A DNA stretch of 64,000 bases from Hoeflea sp038900095 (GCF_038900095.1 NZ_JBBMQQ010000004.1:186001-250000), one strand, 5' to 3'. Numbered from the stretch's first letter, positions 1 to 8,383 are shown. Numbers and translations: made by a program. Notes: a model not told the origin generated them from the sequence alone.

Positions 1-903
1 GAGCTGACGGTTGCGGACCTGGCCATCTCCAGGCTGGATTCCGGCGGCTTCGCCCGCATTCTAGGCGCCGCCGACCGAGAGAATTTCAAGATCGAGACCG
101 ACGCAGTGGCCGGCATGGTCGATGCGCTGATGGCCGGCGGCGAAATGAAGGCCGACGCCATGCGCCTGCCGTTCACCCTGACCGGCGGGGTCATGCGCTT
201 TTCCGGCACCGGGATCAGCGACGACAACGCCGAGCTGACGGGCGATGCGCGGGTCGACCTGATTGGTCTCAGGCTTCAGTCCGACTGGCGGCTGGCCTTT
301 GAGCCCGGTGTCGAGGCTGTCGCCGGCGGTGATCCGTCGGTGGTCTTTGTGCTCGGTGGCCTTCTGGTCGATCCCGCGGTGTCGATCGATGCCTCCCAGT
401 TGACCAATTATCTCTCGATACGGGCCTTCGAGCGCGAGCGCCGGAAGGTTGAATTGCTTCAGGCCGGTGTCGTCGAAAAGCAGCGGCTGCGGCGCGAAAT
501 TGCACTTCTGAACGAACGCGCCGCCCAACGCAAAGCAGCCGAGGCCGCACGAGTGGCGGCTGAAGAGGCTGCACGGCTTGCTGCGGAAGAGGCGGCCCGG
601 CAGGCTGCGGAAGAGCAGGCGCGCCTTGCCGAGGAACAGGCGCAGCGCGCGCTTGAGGAGAAGGCTGCGGCGCAACGTGCTGCGGAAGAAGCCGCCCGGC
701 AGGCTGCGGAAGAGGCCGCACGCCAGCAAAGGCCGCTGGATGCGCCGGATGCGATCGAGCGCCGCCCGCTGCGTGATCCTTCGGCCGATCCGCCCTCCGC
801 CATTGCCGACGAGCCGCAACGGATTGAAGTGCCTGAGCTGCGCTTTGATGACTTGCCCGGTGTCGAAGACCCGATCCGCAGCCTGATCGACCCGAACTAC
901 TGA
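1..903 (+). CDS. AsmA-like protein, C-terminal part (5' end outside window)
   Basis: The reading frame is open from base 1 and ends at TGA 901-903, so only the last 300 residues are visible. The first half resembles the C-terminal part of rhizobial AsmA-like envelope proteins, with beta-rich text such as GELTGDARVDLIGL-type strands, followed by a long tail. Residues around 140-240 of the visible part are an Ala/Glu/Arg-rich coiled coil built of repeated AAEEAAR units, then a Pro/Asp-rich end. AsmA family proteins span the periplasm and are linked to outer-membrane lipid transport; that role here is by family. The TolA-like coiled tail is unusual for classic AsmA. Product name is moderately sure, function inferred. 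Confidence 0.7.
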   Translation, partial: ELTVADLAISRLDSGGFARILGAADRENFKIETDAVAGMVDALMAGGEMKADAMRLPFTLTGGVMRFSGTGISDDNAELTGDARVDLIGLRLQSDWRLAFEPGVEAVAGGDPSVVFVLGGLLVDPAVSIDASQLTNYLSIRAFERERRKVELLQAGVVEKQRLRREIALLNERAAQRKAAEAARVAAEEAARLAAEEAARQAAEEQARLAEEQAQRALEEKAAAQRAAEEAARQAAEEAARQQRPLDAPDAIERRPLRDPSADPPSAIADEPQRIEVPELRFDDLPGVEDPIRSLIDPNY

Positions 904-984
904 GTTGCCACGGCTCTCTCGCCGATAATCCGGGGCAGGGCAGTCGGGCAAGGCTTTTGGTCTGAAACTGCCGGCCCGGTGGTG

Positions 985-1245
985 TCATTCCTCAAGCGAG
1001 GCGACGCCGCCTTTTTTCTTCATTGCCCAGTCAAGCACAGCCACGCGGATTGCCGAGGACAGGTTGACTTGTGCCTGGTCGTCAGCCGAATGCGCCGCGT
1101 CGATCTCGGCGATCAGGGCTGCGACTGCCATGCCGCGCTGTCCGGCCATCTGCCTGAGCGCATCCATGAAGGCGTCTTCGAGTGTAATGCTGGTGCGATG
1201 TCCGCGAATGCTGACCGAGTGCTTGCGGATCTGTCCGCCGGCCAT
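985..1245 (-). CDS. Ribbon-helix-helix domain protein
   Basis: This 86-residue protein begins MAGGQIRKHSVSIRGHRTSI, a beta strand followed by two helices (LEDAFMDALRQMAGQRG, then VAALIAEIDAAH). That layout matches the RHH_4-type ribbon-helix-helix proteins common in Rhizobiales. It is probably a small DNA-binding dimer, but no target is visible. It lies 3 bases downstream of the DUF4169 gene and behind sspB on the same strand, so the three are likely one transcript. Confidence in the fold is good; its regulatory role is inference. Confidence 0.75.
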   Translation of the reverse strand: MAGGQIRKHSVSIRGHRTSITLEDAFMDALRQMAGQRGMAVAALIAEIDAAHSADDQAQVNLSSAIRVAVLDWAMKKKGGVASLEE

Positions 1246-1248
1246 GCG

Positions 1249-1443
1249 TCAGGAACTGCCGTTGTCGGGCTCGCGGCGGGAGCCGTCATGTTCGCGCGCG
1301 GCTTTTTCGTTGCGCGCGCGCGCAAGATCGCGTTCGGCCTTTGAGCGCCCGTGCTCGAAACGGTTGCGTTCGGCGTCAGCCTCTTTCACCGCGCGGTCGC
1401 GCCGCTTGCGGGCCATGCGCAGATTGACGACGTCGCCGCTCAT
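1249..1443 (-). CDS. DUF4169 family small basic protein
   Basis: A 64-residue protein starting MSGDVVNLRMARKRRDRAVK. The VVNLR..RK.R.R start and the Arg/Lys/Glu-rich helix that follows are the signature of DUF4169 proteins in alphaproteobacteria, whose function is unknown. The start is the ATG at 1443; the open frame extends further upstream but overlaps sspB coding sequence. It sits 13 bases after the sspB stop and 3 bases before the ribbon-helix-helix gene, which supports co-transcription. Confidence 0.75.
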   Translation of the reverse strand: MSGDVVNLRMARKRRDRAVKEADAERNRFEHGRSKAERDLARARNEKAAREHDGSRREPDNGSS

Positions 1444-1456
1444 CGCGCAGGCCCGG

Positions 1457-2020
1457 TCAGTTTTTCTTGCGGAAGGAATCAAGCGAGACGACATCGGCGC
1501 CGGGCTTCTTCTCCGCATCCGCATCCGCATCGCTCTCGCCGGCATCAGCCGCAGCCGCGTTCTCGTCCTTGGCCGCAGGCTCGACAAGCCGTTCGATCGT
1601 GCCTGCCAGTTCAGCCCGTTCGTTGTCCTCGTCATCGCCGCCATCATTGGCCGCCACGTCGAGCACGGTGTCGAACTCCAGTTCGAAATTGACCGACGGA
1701 TCGTAAAACCCGCGGATGGCGGCAAACGGCACCACCAGCTTTTCCGGCTTGTCGGAGAAGGACAGGCCGATCTCGAACTGCGATTCCGTCACCTTCAGAT
1801 CCCAGAACTGGTGCTGCACCACGATGGTCATCTGTTCCGGGTAGCGTTCCTTGAGCGCGGTCGAAATCCGCACGCCGGGCGCTTCGGTCAGGAAGGTGAT
1901 GAAAAAGTGATGTTCGCCCGGCAGGTATCCGGTCACCGCTACCTCGGACAGCACCTTGCGGATCACGCCTCGCAGCGCCTCCTGGGCAAGAATGTCGTAT
2001 CGAATGTGGTCTTGCGGCAT
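1457..2020 (-). CDS. sspB: SspB-family ClpXP adaptor
   Basis: SspB tethers ssrA-tagged proteins to the ClpXP protease. The 187-residue product starts MPQDHIRYDILAQEALRGVI, the typical alphaproteobacterial SspB opening. It keeps the ITFLTEAPGVRIS and FYDPSVNFELEF segments of the tag-binding fold. A long acidic Ala/Asp/Glu linker leads to the tail VVSLDSFRKK, the conserved ClpX-docking-type end. An AGGAAAG ribosome site 6 bases upstream fixes the start at 2020; an in-frame upstream ATG at 2089 lacks one. The gene lies just downstream of, and on the same strand as, the tmRNA gene that makes its ligand tag. Confidence 0.92.
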   Translation of the reverse strand: MPQDHIRYDILAQEALRGVIRKVLSEVAVTGYLPGEHHFFITFLTEAPGVRISTALKERYPEQMTIVVQHQFWDLKVTESQFEIGLSFSDKPEKLVVPFAAIRGFYDPSVNFELEFDTVLDVAANDGGDDEDNERAELAGTIERLVEPAAKDENAAAADAGESDADADAEKKPGADVVSLDSFRKKN

Positions 2021-2239
2021 CAGCGCGTTCTTTCCTGTCTGGGCCCGGTGCTCAGAGCCAATTCCTGAATATTGTGGCGGTCGGATCACGCCGATTCACC
2101 TGTCTTTATTACCGGAAAGCCCATGCGCTTGAAAGCTGTGTTGCAGGATAAAGCCGGATTGCTTTCAGGAACGGTTCAAATGCGGCGAGTTCAGCTGACC
2201 GGTGGTCCCAAATGACAGGAGAGGCGTTGTAAGTGCTTC

Positions 2240-2598
2240 GTTCTGTCCATGCATCTGGGAAAGTGGAGGTTTCTGTTGCCAGGTACCTCCGAACCCCGCC
2301 CAGAAGTGCGACCCTCTAGGACTTAATTTGAAGTGTCACACCGCAATTAAGCAGCGAGACGAGCTTCCGCATAGTTGTCATTTGCAACTACAAGTTTAGC
2401 CCGATAACGGTGGTACAATGCCGAACAAAAAGTCGCTCTTTACACCCTCGTCGATCCTGTTTCGCCCCCATCATCATCCGGCCGTTTGGCCGTTGCGGCG
2501 TATTCGCCGGATCATGGTGGAGGCGCCGGGTACCGCCCCCGGGTCCGAATGGTTTATTGCAACGCTCGTTTATTGTCATAGCTGCTTGCGCAGCACAC
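2240..2598 (-). ncRNA. ssrA: tmRNA, circularly permuted two-piece form
   Basis: Read on the minus strand, the 3' acceptor piece comes first and ends in an encoded CCA at 2517-2515. An excised spacer of about 45 bases with hairpins follows, and the mature 5' end starts at 2469 (GGGGGCGAAACAGGATCGAC). The two separated ends pair as a perfect 7-bp acceptor stem, GGGGGCG with CGCCTCC. It carries the G3-U70 wobble that alanyl-tRNA synthetase needs and discriminator A. A T-arm (CCGGG stem, 7-base loop) abuts it. The tag frame at 2385-2347 encodes ANDNYAEARLAA and a TAA stop. A TATATT -10 candidate lies at 2606-2601. Outer ends are approximate. tmRNA rescues stalled ribosomes. Confidence 0.95.
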
Positions 2599-2750
2599 CC
2601 AATATAGGGTGCGAACCTTCTAATGAAAAGGGGTTAATCACCGCAGCTGACTATTGACAGCATCTGCTACATTGCCAAACATGCCGCTATTGAATTGCAA
2701 ACGGAATGCGGCTCCGCAAAGGGGTGGCTTCCAGTCCAAGGGGAATATCC

Positions 2751-3059
2751 ATGACCGACTATGCCGCCGATGTGAAGAAATACGATCCCGGTGCATCCGA
2801 TGAAACCATCGGCAAGATCGTCAAGCACCTCGGCATCGCGCTGAGAAACCGCGACTCCTCGATGGTTGCCTGTTCTGATCCGTCGGAACTCGCACGCGTT
2901 TCCGAAAAATGGTGCGGCAAGAAGCTTGGCGTCACCGGTGCGGCTGCCGATGATGCCGTCGCCAAGGTCTGCGAAATGATGAAGGGCGACAACTCCAAGG
3001 CGCGCGTGACCTTCTATTATCTGGTCGCCAAGGAACTTGGCAAGCTCGGCGATCTCTGA
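2751..3059 (+). CDS. DUF2853 family protein
   Basis: A 102-residue soluble protein beginning MTDYAADVKKYDPGASDETI, with the KHLGIALRNRDSS and KARVTFYYLVAKELGKL segments of DUF2853. Members are small helical proteins of unknown function found widely in alphaproteobacteria. The ATG at 2751 has an AAGGGGA ribosome site 6 bases upstream and is preferred over an in-frame upstream start at 2706. The gene stands alone, divergent from the tmRNA gene, and ends 22 bases before a clear terminator. Confidence 0.85.
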   Translation: MTDYAADVKKYDPGASDETIGKIVKHLGIALRNRDSSMVACSDPSELARVSEKWCGKKLGVTGAAADDAVAKVCEMMKGDNSKARVTFYYLVAKELGKLGDL

Positions 3060-3080
3060 TCCGGGCTGTGCGTGACTATG

Positions 3081-3110
3081 CCCCGCTCTGATCCTCAGGG
3101 CGGGTTTTTT
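3081..3110 (+). terminator. Rho-independent terminator of the DUF2853 gene
   Basis: A GC-rich inverted repeat (CCCCGC.. with ..GGGCGGG) is followed by six T residues, 22 bases after the DUF2853 stop. The stem is imperfect but the T-run directly abuts it. Confidence 0.7.
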
Positions 3111-3213
3111 GCTGCCCGCAAGACAGACGCTGCTGCCGTCACCGGCTGGCTGCGATCTAGGCAATGCAGGGATGCGATGATATCCTGCGTCAGGCTTGAC
3201 GGAGCGCACCCTG

Positions 3214-4374
3214 ATGTCTTCTCGCAGCGTGACAGTCCTCATTGGCACCACAAAGGGCGCCTTTCTGGTTGACGGCAGCAATGACCGCGATGGCTGGGTC
3301 GTCAAGGGACCATTCTGCGACGGCTGGCCGATCAACCACATGATCGGCGATCCGCAAACCGGAACGTTGTGGGCCGCAGGCGGCGGCGACTGGCACGGCG
3401 CCGGCGTCTGGTGTTCCCGGGACGGTGGCGGGACCTGGGACCTTGTGCGGCTGACCCGCGGCACGATCGACGACTGGGCCGAAAACGATGCGGATTTTGC
3501 TGCCATGATCAACTGGAGCGGCGAGGCCCTGCCGTTCACCGACACGTTCTCGCAGATATGGTCGCTGGGTTATGCTCATGGCACGCTATACGCAGGCACC
3601 AAGCCCGCGAGCCTGCTGGCCAGCACGGATGGCGGGAAATCCTGGGAGAGAATTGAAGGATTGAGCAATCATCCCTCTGCCGGCAGCTGGAACCCCGGGG
3701 CTGCGGGCCTGGTGTTGCACACGATCGTTTCGGACCCAGCGGAGCCGAGAAAACTCTGGATCGGCATATCCGCGGCCGGTGTGTTTGCCACCGAAGATGG
3801 TGGCGTCACCTGGGAACGTCGCAACCGCCTCTCCAACGCCGACAGTTGTGGCCATCACGACCATCCGGCGGCACCTCGTGACGGCGAGATCGGTCACTGC
3901 GTTCACAACATGATGCGCGCGCCGGGAACCGGTGATCTGCTCTACCAGCAGAACCATCACGGTGTCTGGCGCTCCGTCGATGGCGGACGCAACTGGGATG
4001 ACATCACCGAAGGGTTGCCTTCGACATTTGGTTTCCCGATCCGGGTGCATCCACGTGATCCGGAAACGCTCTGGACCTTGCCACTCAACGGCGATAGCCA
4101 GGGCCGCTATCCGCCCGATGCAGCCGCGGCTGTCTGGCGCTCGCGCGACGGTGGGGCAAGCTGGCAGGACCTGCGCCGGGGACTGCCGCAGCACAGCTGC
4201 TATTTCACAGTTTTGCGTCAGGCGATGGCAGGCGATACGCATAATCCGGCCGGCATCTATTTCGGCACCAACAGCGGCTCGGTCTTTGCCAGCCTCGACG
4301 AGGGCGACAGCTGGGACGAGATTGCGCGGCATCTGCCGACGATCCTGGCTGTGGAAGTACTCGACCGCAGATGA
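3214..4374 (+). CDS. BNR/Asp-box beta-propeller protein (sialidase-like fold)
   Basis: The 386-residue product starts MSSRSVTVLIGTTKGAFLVD and carries at least six Asp-box repeats of the S-x-D-x-G-x-x-W type: SRDGGGTWD, STDGGKSWE, EDGGVTWE, SVDGGRNWD, SRDGGASWQ and SLDEGDSWD. This predicts a six- or seven-bladed beta-propeller as in sialidases, YCF48/HCF136 and VPS10 proteins. The sialidase catalytic Arg triad and nucleophile Tyr are not evident, so a glycosidase role is not claimed. No signal peptide is seen. Start ATG 3214 has GGAG 9 bases upstream; a TTG at 3196 is the alternative. Proteins of this set are often automatically called exo-alpha-sialidase or glycosyl hydrolase. Confidence 0.75.
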   Translation: MSSRSVTVLIGTTKGAFLVDGSNDRDGWVVKGPFCDGWPINHMIGDPQTGTLWAAGGGDWHGAGVWCSRDGGGTWDLVRLTRGTIDDWAENDADFAAMINWSGEALPFTDTFSQIWSLGYAHGTLYAGTKPASLLASTDGGKSWERIEGLSNHPSAGSWNPGAAGLVLHTIVSDPAEPRKLWIGISAAGVFATEDGGVTWERRNRLSNADSCGHHDHPAAPRDGEIGHCVHNMMRAPGTGDLLYQQNHHGVWRSVDGGRNWDDITEGLPSTFGFPIRVHPRDPETLWTLPLNGDSQGRYPPDAAAAVWRSRDGGASWQDLRRGLPQHSCYFTVLRQAMAGDTHNPAGIYFGTNSGSVFASLDEGDSWDEIARHLPTILAVEVLDRR

Positions 4375-4558
4375 CGCGTAGGCCGGGGAGGGGGCTGCCG
4401 GGTGCGGAGATTTATTGAAAAACAGGGCCTTGCAGCCGGTTCGTGACTCAATCTGTCATGTCCCGCCGGTTTCGGAACGGGGATAACCCGCGTGCGTCGT
4501 TTCGATGGCGCGCCAAACCGGCTAGGATTGCACTTCCTCGAATCATCAAGCGGCACCC

Positions 4559-5353
4559 ATGCAGCAATATCACGATCTTCTCCGGCTGGTTCTCGACCAG
4601 GGCTCCGACCGCGACGACCGCACCGGCACCGGCACGCGCAGCCTGTTCGGCCACCAGATGCGGTTTGATCTGGCGGCGGGATTTCCGGTGCTGACCACCA
4701 AGAAGCTGCATCTCCGCTCGATCATCCACGAACTGCTGTGGTTTCTCAAAGGCGATACCAACATTGCCTACCTGAAGGCCAACGGCGTTTCGATCTGGGA
4801 TGAATGGGCCGACGAGAATGGCGACCTCGGCCCGGTCTACGGCGCGCAATGGCGCTCCTGGCCTGCGCCCGATGGCACAACAATCGACCAGATCGCCGGC
4901 GTTGTCCGCCAGATCAAGACCAATCCCTCGTCGCGCCGCCACATCGTCTCGGCCTGGAACCCGGCGGAAGTCGACCAGATGGCGCTGCCGCCATGTCACT
5001 GCCTGTTCCAGTTCTATGTCGCTGACGGCAAGCTCTCGTGCCAGCTCTACCAGCGCTCCGCCGACATCTTCCTTGGCGTACCGTTCAACATCGCCTCCTA
5101 CGCGCTTCTGACCATGATGGTGGCGCAGGTGACCGGCCTGGAACCGGGCGATTTCGTCCATACCCTGGGCGATGCCCACATCTACAAGAACCATTTTGAT
5201 CAGGCCCATCTGCAGCTTTCGCGTGCGCCGGGGGACTTGCCGGTGATGCGGATCAATCCCGATGTTAGCGATCTGTTTGCCTTCACCTACGAGGATTTCA
5301 AGCTCGAGGGGTACGACCCGCAACCGGCGATTTCCGCCCCGATTGCGGTGTGA
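4559..5353 (+). CDS. thyA: Thymidylate synthase
   Basis: ThyA methylates dUMP to dTMP using methylene-tetrahydrofolate, giving dihydrofolate. The 264-residue length is standard. The nucleophile lies in PPCHCLFQFYV at Cys146, and the phosphate-binding Arg pair in SSRRHIVSAWNP is present. The QRSADIFLGVPFNIASY and HIYKNHFDQ segments are also present. It heads a group with a MazG-like gene (overlapping its stop) and folA, which regenerates the folate that ThyA oxidises. The three are almost certainly co-transcribed. Confidence 0.97.
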   Translation: MQQYHDLLRLVLDQGSDRDDRTGTGTRSLFGHQMRFDLAAGFPVLTTKKLHLRSIIHELLWFLKGDTNIAYLKANGVSIWDEWADENGDLGPVYGAQWRSWPAPDGTTIDQIAGVVRQIKTNPSSRRHIVSAWNPAEVDQMALPPCHCLFQFYVADGKLSCQLYQRSADIFLGVPFNIASYALLTMMVAQVTGLEPGDFVHTLGDAHIYKNHFDQAHLQLSRAPGDLPVMRINPDVSDLFAFTYEDFKLEGYDPQPAISAPIAV

Positions 5354-5355
5354 CC

Positions 5356-5691
5356 ATGGACTTGCGCCGGATCCAGGTAAAGGTCGAAGCCGTTTCACGG
5401 ATCTATGCAAGAAACTGCGACGTGCGCCGCGACGATGACTGGTATTTCCTCAAGATGCAGGAAGAGACCGGGGAGCTGCTGCAGGCCTGGCTGCGACTGA
5501 CCAGCCGCGGACGCCACAAGGGCGATACCGAGGCCCAGATCCGGTTGCAGCTCGAGGATGAACTCGCTGACTGCCTGGCGCAGGTTCTGCTGATCGCCGA
5601 ACGTTTCGAGATCGACGTTGAAAAGGCCACCGAGCGGAAATGGTTCAAATACCTGCCTGAGTACAAGCATGCCGGAAACGCCGATGAATAA
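5356..5691 (+). CDS. MazG-like nucleotide pyrophosphohydrolase
   Basis: About 111 residues containing the MazG-type metal-binding pattern: EETGELLQAWLR (E-x-x-E-x-x-x) followed by LEDELADCLAQVLLIAERF (E-x-x-D). Such all-alpha NTP pyrophosphatases remove non-canonical or surplus (d)NTPs. It begins within a few bases of the thyA stop: a GTG at 5350 overlaps it, the ATG at 5356 follows it. Its end overlaps the folA start by 8 bases. Placement between thyA and folA suggests a house-cleaning role in the dNTP pool; the substrate cannot be read from sequence. Confidence 0.82.
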   Translation: MDLRRIQVKVEAVSRIYARNCDVRRDDDWYFLKMQEETGELLQAWLRLTSRGRHKGDTEAQIRLQLEDELADCLAQVLLIAERFEIDVEKATERKWFKYLPEYKHAGNADE

Positions 5692-6199
5692 TCCGAAAAT
5701 CGTTCTGGTCGCAGCCCATGCCCGCAACGGCGTGATCGGCCGCGACGGCGACATGCCATGGCGGCTGCCTTCCGACCTCAAGCACTTCAAGGCGGCCACC
5801 CTGGGCACGCCGGTGATCATGGGCCGCAAGACCTATCTCTCCATTGGCAGGCCGCTTCCCGGCCGCGCCAACATCGTGGTCTCGCGATCGGGTTTCTCGG
5901 CGGATGGCGTCGAGACGGTGGATAGTTTCGAGGCAGCGCTCGAACTTGCCCGGAACCACGCCCGGCAAACCGGCGCGGACCAGGTGTCCGTCATTGGTGG
6001 TGGTCAGATCTATGCCCTCGCCATAGGTCGTGCCGATGAACTGCTGCTCACCGAGGTCGACGCCGAAATTGAAGGCGACACGGTCTTCCCGGCCATTGAT
6101 TCGGAGCTATGGCAGAAGCTCAGCCTGTCCGATCCGGTGAAGACCGAAAAAGACAGCCATACGGTCCGCTTTGCCGTCTGGCGGCGGCGAAATCGATAA
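5684..6199 (+). CDS. folA: Dihydrofolate reductase
   Basis: The 171-residue protein reduces dihydrofolate to tetrahydrofolate with NADPH. The family signature GVIGRDGDMPWRLPSDLKHF is intact, with the catalytic acid at Asp31. The NADPH-binding segments VIMGRKTYLSIGRPLPGR and VIGGGQIYALA are also present. The start ATG 5684 lies inside the end of the MazG-like gene, so translation is probably coupled. Together with thyA this forms a closed folate cycle unit. Confidence 0.96.
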   Translation: MNNPKIVLVAAHARNGVIGRDGDMPWRLPSDLKHFKAATLGTPVIMGRKTYLSIGRPLPGRANIVVSRSGFSADGVETVDSFEAALELARNHARQTGADQVSVIGGGQIYALAIGRADELLLTEVDAEIEGDTVFPAIDSELWQKLSLSDPVKTEKDSHTVRFAVWRRRNR

Positions 6200-6246
6200 T
6201 TCGACCGGATTAAGCGTCAATCGGCGCATGATCGCACAATGTCGCG

Positions 6247-6275
6247 TTGAAAGCGGCGGGTCCGATACCTATAAC
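6247..6275 (+). promoter_or_regulatory. Sigma-70-type promoter of the hflK operon
   Basis: TTGAAA at 6247-6252 and TATAAC at 6270-6275 are separated by exactly 17 bases, 68 bases upstream of the hflK start. Each hexamer differs from consensus at one position. Confidence 0.55.
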
Positions 6276-6342
6276 GAGGACAACGTGCGCACTCCGGGAG
6301 ATTTCCGGAGCGCGCCATAACACGGTTTGGAAAGAGGTCTTG

Positions 6343-7452
6343 ATGCCCTGGAGCAATCAAAACGGAGGAGGCGGCGGCCCATGGGGCGGCGGCGGTGGTG
6401 GAAACAATCAAGGTCCGTGGGGGAAAGGCCCCCAGCCGCCGCGCGGCGGTGGCAACCCGCCAGATCTTGAGGAACTGATCCGGCGTGGCCAGGACAAGCT
6501 TCGCCAGGCACTTCCCGGCGGTGGCGGCGGTTCGGGCAGCACCAAGCTGATTGTCGCCTTGGTGGTTCTGGGTCTTGCCGGCCTGTGGCTGATGCAGTCC
6601 GTCTACACCGTCCAGCCGGATGAGCGTGGCGTTGAATTGCGCTTCGGCAAGCCCAAGGACGAGATTTCCCAGCCTGGCCTGCACATGATTTTCTGGCCGT
6701 TCGAAACCGTCGAACTGGCAACAATCGTTGAACGTGAAATGGACACCGGCGGGTCTTCCCGTACGGGCTCCAGCGATGGCCTGATGCTTTCGGGTGACCA
6801 GAACATCGTCGATGTCGAGTTCAAGGTGCTGTATGCCGTTCAGGACCCCAAGGCGTTCCTGTTCAATATCGCCCGTCCCGAAGACACGCTTCGCCAGGTT
6901 GCCGAAAGCGCCATGCGCGAAGTGGTTGGCCGCAGGCCGGCCCAGGACATTTTCCGCGACAATCGTGAAGCGATCGCCGCTGAAGTCCAGACCATCATGC
7001 AGACTGTCATGGATGCATTCCCGTCTGGCATCGTGGTCAATCAGGTCTCGATCGAAGATGCGGCTCCGCCGCGCGAAGTGGCTGATGCCTTTGACGAGGT
7101 GCAGCGTGCCGAACAGGACGAGGACCGCTTCGTCGAGGAGGCCAACCAGTACGCCAACCAGAAGCTTGGTCAGGCACGTGGTGAAGGCGCCCAGCTTCGC
7201 GAAGAAGCCTCCGCTTACAAGGATCGCGTCGTCAATGAGGCGACCGGTGAAGCAGGCCGCTTCCTCTCTGTTTATGAGGAATATGCCAAGGCGCCGGACG
7301 TGACACGGTCGCGTCTGTATCTCGAAACCCTGGAAAAGGTTCTCGGTGGATCTGACAAGGTCATCATCGGCCAGGATGGCGGCAGCGGTTCCGGCGTTGT
7401 GCCCTATCTGCCCCTGCCTGAAATCCGCAAGAATGCTGGAGGCAACAACTAA
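6343..7452 (+). CDS. hflK: HflK, SPFH-domain regulator of FtsH
   Basis: HflK forms the HflKC ring complex that encloses the FtsH protease at the inner membrane. The 369-residue product has a Gly/Pro/Trp-rich cytoplasmic N-terminus (residues 1-45), one membrane helix at about 68-86, and an SPFH/band-7 domain beginning VYTVQPDERGVELRFGKP. A charged helical C-terminal part follows. ATG 6343 has AAAGAGG upstream and avoids a long unrelated N-terminal extension. It overlaps hflC by one base. Confidence 0.95.
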   Translation: MPWSNQNGGGGGPWGGGGGGNNQGPWGKGPQPPRGGGNPPDLEELIRRGQDKLRQALPGGGGGSGSTKLIVALVVLGLAGLWLMQSVYTVQPDERGVELRFGKPKDEISQPGLHMIFWPFETVELATIVEREMDTGGSSRTGSSDGLMLSGDQNIVDVEFKVLYAVQDPKAFLFNIARPEDTLRQVAESAMREVVGRRPAQDIFRDNREAIAAEVQTIMQTVMDAFPSGIVVNQVSIEDAAPPREVADAFDEVQRAEQDEDRFVEEANQYANQKLGQARGEGAQLREEASAYKDRVVNEATGEAGRFLSVYEEYAKAPDVTRSRLYLETLEKVLGGSDKVIIGQDGGSGSGVVPYLPLPEIRKNAGGNN

Positions 7453-8366
7453 TGGGTAATCGTCTTCCCCTTATCGGCGGTATCCTTGCCGTCATCGCCT
7501 TCATCGTCTGGTCGTCGCTGTTTGTCGTCAATGAACGTCAGCAGGCCATCGTCGTCCGCTTCGGTGAAATCCAGGACGTGAAGACCGAGCCGGGTCTTTA
7601 CTTCAAGCTTCCTTTCGCCTTCATCGACGCTGATACGGTGCAATATGTCGAGGACCGGGCCCTGCGCTTCGATCTCGAAAACATCCGTGTTCAGGTCTCG
7701 GGCGGCAAGTTCTACGAAGTCGATGCGTTCGTGCTCTACAAGATCACCGATGCACGCAGGTTCCGTCAGACTGTCTCGGGCGATCTGGTCGCAGCTGAAT
7801 CCCGGCTCCGTACCCGTTTGAACTCGGCCTTGCGTACCGTTTACGGTCTGCGCGGGTTCGAGGCAGCATTGTCGGAAGAGCGCACCTCGATGATGCGCGA
7901 AGTGCGCGACCAGCTTCGCCCTGAAGCGGAATCGCTCGGACTGCGCATTGACGATGTGCGTATCCGCCGGACCGACCTCACTCAGGAAGTCTCGCAGCAG
8001 ACGTTTGAGCGGATGAAGGCAGAGCGCCTTGCAGAAGCCGAACTGATCCGTGCACGAGGCAACGAGGCAGCGCAGCGTATTCGCGCTATCGCCGACCGTC
8101 AGGTTGTCGAGATCGTTTCCGAAGCAGCCCGTGACGCGGAAATCATCCGGGGTGAGGGCGATGGTGAGCGTAACCGGATCTTCGCCGAGGCGTTCTCCAA
8201 GGATGCGGAATTCTTCGAATTCTACCGTTCGATGAATGCCTATAGCGAAGCACTCGCCAATTCCGGCACCACCATGGTGTTGTCGCCGACTTCGGAGTTC
8301 TTCCGCTACTTCAACAACAGTGTCGCCGACGCAAAGTCAGCGCCTGCAACGGCACCTGCCAATTGA
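7452..8366 (+). CDS. hflC: HflC, SPFH-domain partner of HflK
   Basis: The 304-residue protein has a short N-terminus, one membrane helix at about residues 5-24 and an SPFH domain (FVVNERQQAIVVRFGEIQDV). It is typical of HflC, which alternates with HflK in the FtsH-surrounding cage. The helical region ERMKAERLAEAELIRARGNE is conserved. Start ATG overlaps the hflK stop (TAATG), indicating coupled translation and the fixed stoichiometry expected of the complex. Confidence 0.95.
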   Translation: MGNRLPLIGGILAVIAFIVWSSLFVVNERQQAIVVRFGEIQDVKTEPGLYFKLPFAFIDADTVQYVEDRALRFDLENIRVQVSGGKFYEVDAFVLYKITDARRFRQTVSGDLVAAESRLRTRLNSALRTVYGLRGFEAALSEERTSMMREVRDQLRPEAESLGLRIDDVRIRRTDLTQEVSQQTFERMKAERLAEAELIRARGNEAAQRIRAIADRQVVEIVSEAARDAEIIRGEGDGERNRIFAEAFSKDAEFFEFYRSMNAYSEALANSGTTMVLSPTSEFFRYFNNSVADAKSAPATAPAN

Positions 8367-8383
8367 TTGAAGGGTAACCGCCA

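Noticed and set aside
541..730. Possible repeat array in the first gene
   Set aside because: The repeat is in frame and encodes a coiled coil; units vary and there are no spacers, so it is not a CRISPR array.
2388..2607. Short frames on both strands within the tmRNA gene
   Set aside because: They lie across the acceptor and coding pieces; the RNA structure explains the sequence better.
3214..4374. Calling the BNR protein a sialidase
   Set aside because: Asp-box repeats show the propeller fold only; the sialidase active-site residues are not evident.
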